DNA from: Deinococcus betulae | Lineage (GTDB): Bacteria > Deinococcota > Deinococci > Deinococcales > Deinococcaceae | Length of the DNA: 64,000 bases | Direction: 5' to 3' | Assembly: GCF_020166395.1 (NCBI RefSeq) | Contig: NZ_JAIQXU010000012.1 | Coordinates: 1-64,000 of the forward strand | Shown here: positions 48,994 through 57,654 of the stretch, piece after piece | Numbering within the stretch: position 1 is the first letter of the stretch | Layout: each line of letters starts with the position of its first letter | Program-made: the position numbers and the translations under genes | Notes under the pieces: generated by a model | Told to the model about the DNA's origin: nothing | The model's input: only the letters and a program-made list of their open reading frames with translations | Databases searched by the model: none

Positions 48994-49254
48994 CTACACT
49001 TCTTCGCTGCTGTCGCGGTTGGTGACGGTGCGGCCGTCGTCGGCGCCGCCGCTCTGGTCAATCAGAACGTCGGGGCGAATCACGGCGGGCACCCCCGAGG
49101 TCGTGCCGTTGACCACGGCCGGCACCACCGCCGCCTCGGCCCGGCGCACCGCCTCGCCCTCGCGGGGGTCGTTGGTCAGGTTGCCGCTTTCCTGCTCGAT
49201 TTCCTCCACGCTTTTGCCAAGGGGTGCAGCGCCGTACCGGGCGTCGTCTGTCAT
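48994..49254 (-). CDS. Small hypothetical hydrophilic protein
   Basis: This 86-residue acidic protein has no membrane segment. It reads MTDDARYGAAPLGKSVEEIEQ and contains EIEQESGNLTNDPREGEAVRRAE and a Val/Thr-rich segment (VVPAVVNGTTSGVPAVIRPDVL). Codon use is typical of the genome. I know of no function. A near-match -10 box (CACACT, 49261-49266) lies 6 nt upstream of the ATG. Confidence 0.65.
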   Translation of the reverse strand: MTDDARYGAAPLGKSVEEIEQESGNLTNDPREGEAVRRAEAAVVPAVVNGTTSGVPAVIRPDVLIDQSGGADDGRTVTNRDSSEEV

Positions 49255-49260
49255 GAGGGC

Positions 49261-49266
49261 AGTGTG
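49261..49266 (-). promoter_or_regulatory. Imperfect leaderless-type -10 box (CACACT)
   Basis: On the minus strand CACACT stands 6 nt before the ATG at 49254. It lacks the first T of TANNNT, so confidence is low. Confidence 0.35.
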
Positions 49267-49473
49267 CGTCTCCTTGGGGCGCAGCGGGGTGAGAGGGCCG
49301 GCGAATTCTCTTCATGCCGCCCATGAGACGCGCCTCCAGCCGCTGTTCATGCGCGTGCCCAGCGTGGGCACGCGGGGGCCGGGGGCAGGTATGCTGTGCG
49401 GGTTAAACGGCGTGTGGCGGCCCGCTTCCGGCATCCAGCTGAGAAGAGGCCGCGCCGCGCCGGGGAGGACTTC

Positions 49474-50409
49474 ATGACCCAGCGTGTCCCAAGTGAGCGC
49501 GCCCTGCAAGCCGTGCAGGCCGCCGGAATGACCGAGCCGCCCCTGTCGGCCCTAGAACGCGACGACGCGCTGTTTGCCCTGACGGCCGCCACACTGCTGT
49601 ATCAGGACGGCGCCGGCACCCGCCGCGTGACCCTGCGCGACCTGACCCGCATTCACAGCGACCAGGAAGGCCTGCTGCGGGTCGAAACCCCGGCCGGGAC
49701 CGCCCTGACAGCCAGTCTGCTGGGCTTTGATCCGGCGGGCGTGCAGGCGTTTTTCGGGCAGGTGCGCGACGCCACCGCCCGCGCCAAGGAGCAGCCGACC
49801 ACGCCGCTGCCCCAGGCGGGCGGCGCCAAGACCTTTGCGCCCAAATCGGTGACATCGGCGGCGCAGGTGGCGCCCACGCCTGCGCCGGTCCGGCCCGCTC
49901 CCCCTGAGCCGGCGCCCACCCTGTCTAAAGCGCCTCAGCCTGAACCTGCCGCGTCTCCCAAGACGGCGCCGGTGCCAGCGGTGGCCCCCGCAGACCCTGC
50001 ACCGGCCGAGCGCCCAGCCACGCCGGTCGTGATTTCCTCGTCGGGGTTCAGTCCCAGCCGCACCGAGCCGCGTCCGGCCACCACCGCTGCCCCAACCACC
50101 GAGCCGGTCCCGTCGCCGGGGCTGCTCCTGCGTGGGTCGGCGGGGGCGGCGGCGGCCCTGTTCCGGCAGGCCGAGGTGGTGGCTGGCCTGACCGGGCGCC
50201 TGCGCGTGCTGGGGGCCTTGCTGTTTTTGGGCGCGGTGGCGTTGGCGTTTTTTCAATTTCAGGCGGGCGAGCGGCTGGGCGGGTTGTGGACCCTGCTGGC
50301 CGGCGGTGTGGGCACCATCGCCCTGATGGCCCTGGCGGACCTGGCGCGGCTGCTGGCCCTGCTGGCGCGCGCCTCGGGTGAGGGGGCCGGCGTGATGGAC
50401 GTTGAGTGA
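49474..50409 (+). CDS. Hypothetical membrane protein with Pro/Ala-rich linker
   Basis: This 311-residue protein has a globular N-terminal domain (about 1-115; a small alpha/beta domain with [20 protein letters not shown] and [10 protein letters not shown]). A Pro/Ala/Thr-rich linker (about 120-225) and two transmembrane segments near the C-terminus (about 245-300) follow. The family is not recognised. GGGGAGG lies 5 nt before ATG 49474, and TATGCT at 49390-49395 may be its -10 box. It overlaps lysK by 8 nt. Confidence 0.72.
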   Translation: MTQRVPSERALQAVQAAGMTEPPLSALERDDALFALTAATLLYQDGAGTRRVTLRDLTRIHSDQEGLLRVETPAGTALTASLLGFDPAGVQAFFGQVRDATARAKEQPTTPLPQAGGAKTFAPKSVTSAAQVAPTPAPVRPAPPEPAPTLSKAPQPEPAASPKTAPVPAVAPADPAPAERPATPVVISSSGFSPSRTEPRPATTAAPTTEPVPSPGLLLRGSAGAAAALFRQAEVVAGLTGRLRVLGALLFLGAVALAFFQFQAGERLGGLWTLLAGGVGTIALMALADLARLLALLARASGEGAGVMDVE

Positions 50410-51493
50410 CCCGCTAACCGCCGCTGCCCGCGAGTTGGTCACGCAGGCAGTGGCCATTCCCTCGCTGTCCGGGCAGGAAGTTGCGCTGGCCGAATACCTG
50501 CGTGACTGGATGACGGCGCGCGGCTTCACCGCCCACATTGATGAGGCCGGCAACGCCGTGGGTGAACGGGGGCAGGGGCCGCTGACCGTGGCGCTTTTAG
50601 GCCACATGGACACCGTGCCGGGTGACATTCCGGTGCGGGTCGAAGGGAACGTGCTGCACGGGCGCGGCAGTGTGGACGCCAAGGGGTCGCTGTGTGCCTT
50701 TCTGGCGGCGGTGGCGGCCCTGCCCGCCGAGGCCCTGGCGGCGGCGCGTTTCGTGGTGGTGGGCGCCACCGAGGAAGAGGCCCCAAGCAGCCGCGGCGCT
50801 CATCACATCGCGCGCCGCCTGACGCCAGATGTGGTCCTTATTGGTGAACCCAGCGGCTGGGAAGGGCTGACCCTGGGTTACAAGGGGCGGCTGGTGGTCC
50901 GGGCGTCGGCGGAATGCGGCAACTTCCATACGGCGGGCGAGGGCCACAGCGCCGGGGATGACCTGACCGAAGCGTGGTTTCGGGTGCGGGCCTGGGCGGC
51001 GCAGGCCGGCGAGCCGGGCAGCATTTACGGCAGCGTGCAGGCCACGGTGCAGGCGCTGCACTCTGACAGCGACGGGCTGACCCAGCGCGCCGAGGGCACC
51101 TTCGGTCTGCGGTTGCCGCCTGCTGTGCCGCCGGCCGAGGCCGAGGCGGACCTCCGCACGCTGCTGGCCGACCTCAGCAGGGTGTCGCTGACATTTGTGG
51201 GTCACGAGAGTGCCGTGCGTTACCCCAAAGACAACGCCCTGACCCGCGCCCTGCGGGTGGCGATCCGGGCGCAGGGCGGTTCGCCCGTCTTTAAGGTCAA
51301 GACCGGCACCAGCGACATGAACGTGGTGGCCCCGCACTGGCCGGTGCCCACCCTGGCGTATGGCCCCGGCGACAGCGCCCTGGACCATACGCCCGACGAG
51401 CACCTGGACCTGGCTGAATATGACCGCGCTGTGGCGGTGCTGACCACCGCCCTGACCCGGCTGGCCCTGGGAGCGGCGCCGCTGCCCAGCTGA
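50402..51493 (+). CDS. lysK: [LysW]-lysine hydrolase
   Basis: LysK (363 aa) is an M20-family metallopeptidase that releases lysine (or ornithine) from the carrier protein LysW in the alpha-aminoadipate route used by Thermus and Deinococcus. Metal ligands are seen in [22 protein letters not shown], and [13 protein letters not shown]. The family segment [18 protein letters not shown] is diagnostic. It starts at TTG 50402, overlapping the previous gene. That gene's role in lysine synthesis, if any, is unknown. Confidence 0.88.
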   Translation: MSDPLTAAARELVTQAVAIPSLSGQEVALAEYLRDWMTARGFTAHIDEAGNAVGERGQGPLTVALLGHMDTVPGDIPVRVEGNVLHGRGSVDAKGSLCAFLAAVAALPAEALAAARFVVVGATEEEAPSSRGAHHIARRLTPDVVLIGEPSGWEGLTLGYKGRLVVRASAECGNFHTAGEGHSAGDDLTEAWFRVRAWAAQAGEPGSIYGSVQATVQALHSDSDGLTQRAEGTFGLRLPPAVPPAEAEADLRTLLADLSRVSLTFVGHESAVRYPKDNALTRALRVAIRAQGGSPVFKVKTGTSDMNVVAPHWPVPTLAYGPGDSALDHTPDEHLDLAEYDRAVAVLTTALTRLALGAAPLPS

Positions 51494-51796
51494 TCCTTGA
51501 AGTGGGGAGAAAACTTCGGGGGGTGTCTTCCTGCGTTCGCCTCAGGCCGGACCAGAGCTGCAAAAGAGAATGATGCTGGCTCTGATGCAGCTCAGCTGGG
51601 CGCCTATTCTCTAGTTTCAGGTTGAGTTCGTCTCGCTCGTTCACACTAGGAAAACGCCGTTTTGCGGAATTCGCTCTGCTGCTGTTCGCTCTCCGACGAA
51701 GTTCTCCCAGGTTGCAGCGCCACTTCTTGGGTCTATTCGGTTTGAACCGGCGGGCTGACCGCTTTGGTCAGTGTTGGTCACATGCCTGCTCAACAA
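51494..51796. other. Non-coding interval after lysK
   Basis: About 300 nt with lower GC and no supported gene. A 62-codon rightward frame (51622-51810) runs into the hairpin downstream and lacks a start signal. It could be degraded foreign sequence; no transposase motif is clear. Confidence 0.4.
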
Positions 51797-51835
51797 CACG
51801 CCGCCGCTGAAGAATTGGACTTCAGCGGCGGCGTG
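51797..51835 (-). terminator. Strong hairpin, probable terminator of the 52-residue membrane protein gene
   Basis: A 15-bp perfect stem pairs CACGCCGCCGCTGAA (51797-51811) with TTCAGCGGCGGCGTG (51821-51835) around a 9-nt loop. Read leftwards it lies 24 nt past the small gene's stop and is followed by TTGTTG. The rightward side has no T-run. Confidence 0.65.
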
Positions 51836-51858
51836 GGCCGGTGGGGAAGACCCCTGGC

Positions 51859-52017
51859 TCAGATAAACAGGGGTGCGTCAGGGTCGTCGGGCAGGGGGCG
51901 GTCTTTGCGGGCCAGCAGCGCGGCGGTCGTACCAATCCCGATGATCGCGCCCAGGGCAATCACGAAGAGCGCCCAGGTGATGCGGGCGTGCGAATCAGGG
52001 CGGCGGTCTGAAACCAT
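51859..52017 (-). CDS. Small single-pass membrane protein (52 aa)
   Basis: This 52-residue product begins MVSDRRPDSHARITW, then has a hydrophobic helix (about residues 14-36) and a charged tail rich in Pro and Asp (RKDRPLPDDPDAPLFI). Basic residues before the helix and acidic residues at the end suggest one transmembrane pass. The family is unknown. It has its own leaderless-type promoter (TATTCT, 6 nt) and a strong terminator, which supports it as a real gene. Confidence 0.7.
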   Translation of the reverse strand: MVSDRRPDSHARITWALFVIALGAIIGIGTTAALLARKDRPLPDDPDAPLFI

Positions 52018-52023
52018 AACGGC

Positions 52024-52029
52024 AGAATA
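52024..52029 (-). promoter_or_regulatory. Leaderless-type -10 box (TATTCT)
   Basis: On the minus strand TATTCT stands 6 nt before the ATG at 52017 of the 52-residue protein gene. Confidence 0.65.
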
Positions 52030-52064
52030 TCAGCCTCCCTTGTCACGCGGCCTTTGCACCCTGT

Positions 52065-53363
52065 TCAGACTGCCGGGCGTCCCTGAGCGGCGTCTGTGCC
52101 GGTCAGACGGCGCGGCAGGCGTCCCCACAGCGCCAGCAGGGCAAGGAGCCCCAGCCCGGTCAGCACCAGGAGACCCCAGCGCGGTCCCAGGAGGCCTTCC
52201 CGGCTAATCAGGGTGCTGGCGATCAGGGCGCCGGGCGGGCCCATGCCCACCAGCACAAAGGAATACAGGCTCATGACGCGCCCGCGCAGGGCGTCGGGGA
52301 TGGTCAGCTGCACAGTGCTATTGGCGCTGACCAGCAGGCTCAGCATGCCAAAGCCGCAGGCGGCCAGCACTGGAAAGGCCAGCACCGGCCCCGGTGTCAG
52401 GGCCAGAAGTGCGGCGCTGACCAGCAAGATGGCGGCCCCCACCCGCAGGTTGCGCAGGGGATTGGGCCGGCTGGCCTGCCACAGTGCCCCGGCCATCGCG
52501 CCGATCCCAAAGGCGGCGGACAGCGCCCCGAAGGTGGCTTCCCGCGCGTTAAACACCACACGGGCGTAATAGGGAATGATGACATTAAAGTTGATGATGG
52601 TCAGGCTCAGTGCCCCCACCAGCAGCATCACGTCACGCACGGCGGGGGTGCCGCGTACGTAGCGCAGTCCCTCTTTGATGTCGTCGGTCATGCGGCCACG
52701 CACGCCCTGTTCGCGCTCGGGAAAGGGCAGGGTGGCAATGACATACAGCACCACGAAAAACGAAGCCACATTCAGGTAAAAGGGCAGCGCCAGCCGGGCC
52801 ACATTGTCGGTGTTGCCCCCAGCCAGCAGACTGACGCCCAGCGCCGCCACCACCCCAAACAGCGCCTGGCCCAGGGTGCGGCTCACGTTAAACGACAGGC
52901 TGTTCAGCGCCACCGCGTTGGGCACGTCGCTGCGCGGCACAAAGTCCACGACCATGCTCTGGCGGGCCGGCATGTCAAAGGCGTTGGCCACGCCGCCCAC
53001 GAAGGCAATCAGCATGACCAGCGGTAAGGTCACGACGCCCAGGTGCGTGGTGACCGCCAGCGCCGTGGCCGTCAGCAGCAGGGTGATCTGTGTGGCCAGC
53101 AGCACCTGCCGCCGGGGCACCCGGTCAATCACGGCTCCGGCGAACAGCGACAGCAGCAGGCTGGGGGTAAACTGCGCCACCGTCACCCAGCCCAGCGCCG
53201 CGCTGGACCCGCCCGACAGTTCCAGCACCAGATACTGCTGCGCGGTGGCCTGCATCCACGACCCCACCAGCGACAGCAGCTGCGAAAACCAGTAGCGCCG
53301 ATAGTTCGGGTGCTGCAGCGCACTGAAGGTCCGGGAGCGCCAGGCCTGAAAGCCAGCCGTCAC
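52065..53363 (-). CDS. MFS transporter
   Basis: This 432-residue protein has twelve predicted transmembrane segments. The loop RVPRRQVLLATQ after TM2 is a variant of the MFS A-motif, and MPARQSMVVDFVPRSDVPNAVALNSL is typical of the MFS_3/EntS-like exporters. The substrate cannot be told from sequence. The start is GTG without a clear Shine-Dalgarno site or leaderless box, so the exact start is less sure than the gene. Confidence 0.87.
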   Translation of the reverse strand: MTAGFQAWRSRTFSALQHPNYRRYWFSQLLSLVGSWMQATAQQYLVLELSGGSSAALGWVTVAQFTPSLLLSLFAGAVIDRVPRRQVLLATQITLLLTATALAVTTHLGVVTLPLVMLIAFVGGVANAFDMPARQSMVVDFVPRSDVPNAVALNSLSFNVSRTLGQALFGVVAALGVSLLAGGNTDNVARLALPFYLNVASFFVVLYVIATLPFPEREQGVRGRMTDDIKEGLRYVRGTPAVRDVMLLVGALSLTIINFNVIIPYYARVVFNAREATFGALSAAFGIGAMAGALWQASRPNPLRNLRVGAAILLVSAALLALTPGPVLAFPVLAACGFGMLSLLVSANSTVQLTIPDALRGRVMSLYSFVLVGMGPPGALIASTLISREGLLGPRWGLLVLTGLGLLALLALWGRLPRRLTGTDAAQGRPAV

Positions 53364-53683
53364 GCGCCCAGGTCCAGCAGGGGCCAGGCGCGCGCCACCG
53401 GGGCCACCTTGATGCCTGGCCCTGCCGCCTGCCCTCTGGGGGTCACACGCGGCCCCTCGGCCGACCTCTGTTTCAGACGTTCACTGCCTGCCCGGCGCCT
53501 TTTTCTCACGCGCCCACCATACGCCTGCGGCTGGCGGCAACCGTGTGCGGGGTTCCACCCACTGGCCTAGTGTCCGGGAGGCTTGCACCGGTCAGGGGCG
53601 CGTGTTACGGTGCTCTGGTTACGTTCCTGTGATTGTCTTGATGCGCCTCTCATGGGCGCCCTGTGCTTCTGTGCCCTGACCTG
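53364..53683. other. Divergent intergenic region, MFS gene / LysM gene
   Basis: About 320 nt between divergent genes. No gene, hairpin or convincing promoter pair is seen; scattered TTGATG- and TACGGT-like words do not line up with either start. Confidence 0.35.
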
Positions 53684-54766
53684 ATGAGCCTGCCTTCCTG
53701 TCCCTTGCCTGCCCTGCGCGCCGCCCTGCTGGCGGGCTTGCTGCTGGGCGCTGGGGCCCAGGCGCAGGGAACTGGCAGCGCCGACCTGCGCGGTCAGGCC
53801 AGCGTCACAGTGCAGGCAGGAGACACGGCTTATGGCCTCGCGCGCCGCGCGGGCCTGACCCTGGACGCCCTACTAACCCTGAACAACCTGAGCAGTTCCG
53901 CCCTGAAGGTGGGGCAGGTGCTGCGCCTGCGGCCTCCAGAGGCGCCTGCGCTAACGCCGCCGCCCCTGCTGTCGGCGCAGGCACTGCCCACCCAGATCAG
54001 CGCCGCGCCGGCCCTGGCCAGTCAGGCCCATCTGGTGCAACCCGGCGACACCCTGTATGCCCTGGCCCGCCGCTATGGGGTCACAGTGGACAGCCTGCTG
54101 GCAGCGAACGCCCTGCCCGTCGGCGCCACGCTGAAGGCCGGGCAGGTGCTGAAATTGCCGCTGGCGTCAGCCAGTCCTGCTCCGGCGGCGGGCCCAGGCG
54201 TCTCTGGCATCGGCGGCTCGCCGTTCTTGCCGGGTGCCCCTGTCCCCGCCGCGCCGACCGTGCAGCCCGGCGCACCCATGCCCCGCGCTGGCCTACCCGG
54301 CGAGCCGGGACATGACGTAGTAGCGGCCCCGGCGCTGGTGGACCCGCCAGCCCTGTCATCCCCTTTCCCGCTCCCCGAGTGGCGCCGCGCCGCGCTGGCC
54401 CTGCTGGACACTCCCTATGCGTACGGCGGCACGACCCGCACCGGCACCGATTGCAGCGGCTTTGTGCTGCAGGTCTTTACGCCTCTGGGTTTTGCCCTGC
54501 CGCGCACCAGCGCCGAGCAGGCGCGCGTGGGGACTGCCGTGGCCTCCAGCGACCTGCAACCCGGCGACCTGGTGTTTTTTGACACCGAAGGCGGCGGCCG
54601 TGTGTCGCATGTGGGCATCTACCTGGGAGACGATCAGTTTGTCAGTGCCAACAGCTATCAGGGCCGCGTCACGGTGGACAGCTTGCTGACCGACCGGTAC
54701 TGGGCCCCGCGTTTTCTGCAAGGCCGCCGGATTCTGGACGCCCCACTGGCATCCGCTCGTCCCTGA
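53684..54766 (+). CDS. Cell-wall hydrolase: two LysM domains and NlpC/P60
   Basis: This 360-residue exported protein is likely a peptidoglycan endopeptidase. A signal peptide (cleavage near AQA-QG) is followed by two LysM domains (about 41-86, VQAGDTAYGLARRAGLTLDALL; and 115-160, VQPGDTLYALARRYGVTVDSLL). A Pro-rich linker and an NlpC/P60 domain (about 233-350) come next. The catalytic Cys257 is in TDCSGFVLQVF and His309 in RVSHVGIYLGDD. LysM binds glycan; the hydrolase would cut stem peptides. Confidence 0.93.
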   Translation: MSLPSCPLPALRAALLAGLLLGAGAQAQGTGSADLRGQASVTVQAGDTAYGLARRAGLTLDALLTLNNLSSSALKVGQVLRLRPPEAPALTPPPLLSAQALPTQISAAPALASQAHLVQPGDTLYALARRYGVTVDSLLAANALPVGATLKAGQVLKLPLASASPAPAAGPGVSGIGGSPFLPGAPVPAAPTVQPGAPMPRAGLPGEPGHDVVAAPALVDPPALSSPFPLPEWRRAALALLDTPYAYGGTTRTGTDCSGFVLQVFTPLGFALPRTSAEQARVGTAVASSDLQPGDLVFFDTEGGGRVSHVGIYLGDDQFVSANSYQGRVTVDSLLTDRYWAPRFLQGRRILDAPLASARP

Positions 54767-54781
54767 CCGATCAATGGAAAA

Positions 54782-54806
54782 GGCGGCCTGCTCTGGCCTG
54801 GCCGCC
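54782..54806. terminator. Terminator between convergent genes
   Basis: GGCGGCC (54782-54788) pairs with GGCCGCC (54800-54806). The flanks are AAAA on the left and CTATAAAT on the right, so the leftward reading (TTTT after the stem) is the better terminator. It would serve the RHH gene at 54904. Confidence 0.5.
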
Positions 54807-54903
54807 CTATAAATCCTTATGTTTTGCCGTTCACCGAATGGGCTTAGACGAACTTCGGTCAATCTGCCTGGCTTCACCAGATACAAGTGAGACTTAGACG
54901 CCC

Positions 54904-55128
54904 TTAAGGCTCGTCACTCAGGTCTTCGGTCTCTAGAATGGCCCGGTATTCCTCGATGTTCTCGCCCTCACCCAGTTCGCGGGCAATTTTCTCGATGGCC
55001 AGGCGCACCACTTCACTTTTGCTAATCAGTCGTTCGGGGCTGGACAGTTCGTAAGCGGTGCGGGTCAGCAGAGCGTCCTGCTCGTCGCTAATCACCACCT
55101 GCAACCGTTTGCGTTCCTTCTTGGGCAT
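54904..55128 (-). CDS. Small ribbon-helix-helix DNA-binding protein
   Basis: This 74-residue protein has a CopG/Arc-type ribbon-helix-helix fold: the strand RLQVVISDEQDALLTRTAYEL is followed by SKSEVVRLAIEKIARELG, and then an acidic tail. It should bind DNA as a dimer; its target is unknown. CAGGAGAG precedes the ATG. There is no partner toxin gene next to it. The murA promoter region lies directly behind it, a possible target. Confidence 0.8.
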   Translation of the reverse strand: MPKKERKRLQVVISDEQDALLTRTAYELSSPERLISKSEVVRLAIEKIARELGEGENIEEYRAILETEDLSDEP

Positions 55129-55403
55129 GACTCTCCTGAAGAGTGGGACGCGGACACCTGCTCACCGGCAGAAAGTGAAGTGCTGGGGCGGGCTTCGCAG
55201 CGGCAGCGTATCACGCACGGTGAGGCGCCTCAACATGAGCCTCATGGTCAGCGCCGGCGCATGGCCCGCCTCATCCGCCGGGCAGGCCCAGCCTGTATGG
55301 TCGCTCTGGACACACGTTGAGGTAGATGTGTAACATGCACCAGTACTGCGCACGCCTCTCGGCGCTGGTCCGCGACTTCTCCCACCCAAGGATGACCCCA
55401 CCC

Positions 55404-56681
55404 ATGCAATTGACCCCACTGCACCTTCAGGGAGGCCGCGAACTGCGCGGCGAAATCGCCGTTCAGGGCAGCAAGAATGCCGCGCTGCCCATTATTGTTG
55501 CCAGCCTCCTGAGCCGCGAAAAGGTCACGCTGCACGGCGTGCCGCGCCTGAGCGACGTTCACACCATTCTGGAACTGCTGGCGCACCTGGGCACCCAGCA
55601 CGTCTGGGCCGGCGACAACACCCTGGAACTGCACACCCCCGAGATTCTGAACACCGACGCGCCCTACGCCCTGGTGAGCAAGATGCGCGCCAGTTTTATC
55701 GTGCTGGGCGCCATTCTGGCACGCGCTGGACAGGCCACGGTGTCTATGCCGGGCGGCTGCGCCTGGGGCCCGCGCCCAGTGGACCAGCACGTCAAGGCGC
55801 TGCGGGCGCTGGGCGCCGAGATCACCGAAGACGCCGGCAACTTTGACGCCCGGCGCAGCGGGAGCCTGAGCGGTCACTTCATTTTCGAGCTGCTGACGGT
55901 GGGCGGCACCCACAACGCCATCCTGGCGAGCGTGCTGGGTGACGGCGTGGTCACGCTGGAAAACGCCTCGATTGACACCGATGTCGTGGAACTGGTGGGC
56001 TTCCTGAACAGCATGGGCGCCGATATTCAGGGCGCGGGCACCAATATCCTGACCATCCGGGGCGTGCCCAGCCTGCGCGGCGGCGAATACACGGTGATTC
56101 CCGACCGTATCGAGGCCGGCACGTTCATGATGCTGGCGGCAGCCACCCGCAGCCGCCTGACGGTGACCAACGTGCGCCCGGAGCACCTGCGCGCCGTCAC
56201 CGGCAAGTTGCAGGAAATGGGCGTGGAGATTCTGGAAAGCGGCACCAGCCTGGTGGTGGACGCGCGCGGCCGCGACCTGAAGCCGGTCAATATCACCACC
56301 CAGAGCTACCCCGGCTTTCCCACCGACCTTCAGCCGCAGATGAGCGCCCTGCTGGCGACCGTCGCCGGCACCAGCGTGGTGCAGGACCCGGTGTATCCCG
56401 ACCGCCTGACCCATGTGGCCGAACTGCACCGGATGGGGGCCAACATCACCGTCAGCGGCTACACCCAGGTGATTCAGGGTGGACCGCTGCGCGCCGCGCC
56501 GGTCAAGGCTGCCGACCTGCGTGCTGGTGCCGCCCTGTTCATCGCCGGCCTGACCTGCGAGGGCGAGACCGTCATTGACGGCGTGCAGTACCTCAACCGG
56601 GGGTACGAGCGCCTGGCCGACCGCCTGCGCGGCGTGGGAGCCAACGTGGCCCAGAACGACCTCGCGCTGGCGATGGACTAA
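55404..56681 (+). CDS. murA: UDP-N-acetylglucosamine 1-carboxyvinyltransferase
   Basis: MurA (425 aa) transfers enolpyruvate from PEP to UDP-GlcNAc, the first committed step of peptidoglycan synthesis and the target of fosfomycin. The N-terminal GEIAVQGSKNAALPIIVASL and the MRASFIVLGAILAR segment are typical. The active-site Cys119 is present in PGGCAWGPRPVD, with Trp at a position usually Ile. I start at MQLTPLHLQGG, as in relatives; ATG 55392 is the alternative. Confidence 0.95.
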   Translation: MQLTPLHLQGGRELRGEIAVQGSKNAALPIIVASLLSREKVTLHGVPRLSDVHTILELLAHLGTQHVWAGDNTLELHTPEILNTDAPYALVSKMRASFIVLGAILARAGQATVSMPGGCAWGPRPVDQHVKALRALGAEITEDAGNFDARRSGSLSGHFIFELLTVGGTHNAILASVLGDGVVTLENASIDTDVVELVGFLNSMGADIQGAGTNILTIRGVPSLRGGEYTVIPDRIEAGTFMMLAAATRSRLTVTNVRPEHLRAVTGKLQEMGVEILESGTSLVVDARGRDLKPVNITTQSYPGFPTDLQPQMSALLATVAGTSVVQDPVYPDRLTHVAELHRMGANITVSGYTQVIQGGPLRAAPVKAADLRAGAALFIAGLTCEGETVIDGVQYLNRGYERLADRLRGVGANVAQNDLALAMD

Positions 56682-56695
56682 AGCCCAACGGGCAA

Positions 56696-56732
56696 GGGCG
56701 CCCCGGCAAATCAGCCAGGGGCGCTTTCGTTT
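56696..56732 (+). terminator. Terminator after murA
   Basis: GCGCCCC (56698-56704) pairs with GGGGCGC (56718-56724), extended by GGC/GCC with one bulge, followed by TTTCGTTT. It is 15 nt after the stop. Confidence 0.8.
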
Positions 56733-56896
56733 GGTTCTGATACGGACCCCGACCCTTCTCAAGCAAACTGCCGGGTGGAATCCGAGCGGACTTGGAAAGC
56801 CGCGCAGCAGGGCGAACAGGAGAGGGTACGGATTGCCACGAGATGGAAGCGCAGAGGTGCCTTTCCTTGCTGTGCTTCAACTCAGCGGAAGGCGTA

Positions 56897-57352
56897 CTAC
56901 GCGCTGATGCCCTTGCTGCCGTGCAGCGTCCGTTCCACGGCGTCCGTGACCTCGCGCTCAAAGCGGCGCAGATGTTCGCGCAGGCGGTCCAGTTCGGGGG
57001 CGCCCAGGTCGGGCAGCCACAGCACGCTCCGGCCCAGCACGGCAAAGGTCAGCGGCGCGCCCTCGTCCAGGTCATCTTCATCCACGGGGTCCAGGTTCAG
57101 GGCGCCGTAATCCAGGCCCTGGTTGAGCAGGTTCATGCCCATCAGGATGTCTGGGAGGCTATCTTCCTCGACATACAGGTCAAGGTCAAGGTGCAGGCGC
57201 ACCACCACGCCGCCCTGCGGGTCGGCCTCGGCAAACAGGGCCACGCGCGTCTCACCGTCCTGCACCAGAGCGCCGTCCTCGACCGCTTCGACGGTCAGAC
57301 CACTCTGTTGCAGCGCCGTCATGATGCGCCGCAGTTCCGTTGAAGCTGTCAT
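56897..57352 (-). CDS. Conserved-type hypothetical protein (YbjN-like fold possible)
   Basis: This 151-residue acidic cytoplasmic protein has the pattern of alternating strands and helices seen in YbjN/T3SS-chaperone-like proteins (LRRIMTALQQSGLTVEAVEDG; VVRLHLDLDLYV; ILMGMNLLNQGLDYGALNLD). This assignment is tentative. TATACT lies 7 nt before the ATG, a leaderless-type promoter. It is convergent with murA. Confidence 0.7.
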   Translation of the reverse strand: MTASTELRRIMTALQQSGLTVEAVEDGALVQDGETRVALFAEADPQGGVVVRLHLDLDLYVEEDSLPDILMGMNLLNQGLDYGALNLDPVDEDDLDEGAPLTFAVLGRSVLWLPDLGAPELDRLREHLRRFEREVTDAVERTLHGSKGISA

Positions 57353-57654
57353 GCGCCGGAGTATAGAGCGCCCCTGCGCTGGGTCATGGTCAGGTGCGCA
57401 CGGTCAGCCGGAGCGGTCAGAGGCATCTGGGGCACGAACGAGCTGTGCGTCAGGCGGTGTTGTGGCCCACGCCGCTGTTCAGCCCTACAGCAATCGAATG
57501 AAGGTAACCAGGGCTGAAGTTGATGCCGTGCTCAGCGCAGCAGCGCGGCTCAGGGACAACACCAATGAGCCGAAGAGACTCCTCAAGCGGCAAAATGGGC
57601 CAGCCAAGGTCATGCTTCTGCACTGACCCAGAAGAACAAAGGGCGTATGTTCCT
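57353..57654. other. Intergenic region with possible gene remnant
   Basis: About 300 nt. A leftward frame at 57450-57623 (GTG start) would encode 57 residues including GWPILPLEESLRLIGVVPEP and two adjacent cysteines. Its composition looks protein-like, but it has no Shine-Dalgarno or TANNNT box. It may be a remnant. The right end holds no terminator for the hydrolase gene. Confidence 0.35.
57360..57365 (-). promoter_or_regulatory. Leaderless-type -10 box (TATACT)
   Basis: On the minus strand TATACT stands 7 nt before the ATG at 57352. Confidence 0.65.

Noticed and set aside
51622..51810. 62-codon Arg/Leu-rich rightward frame, briefly considered a transposase remnant
   Set aside because: No catalytic motif or inverted repeats could be identified, and it runs into the terminator hairpin of the opposite gene.
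54904..55128. Second RHH gene as an antitoxin
   Set aside because: It is followed by a terminator and a convergent cell-wall hydrolase gene, with no toxin partner.
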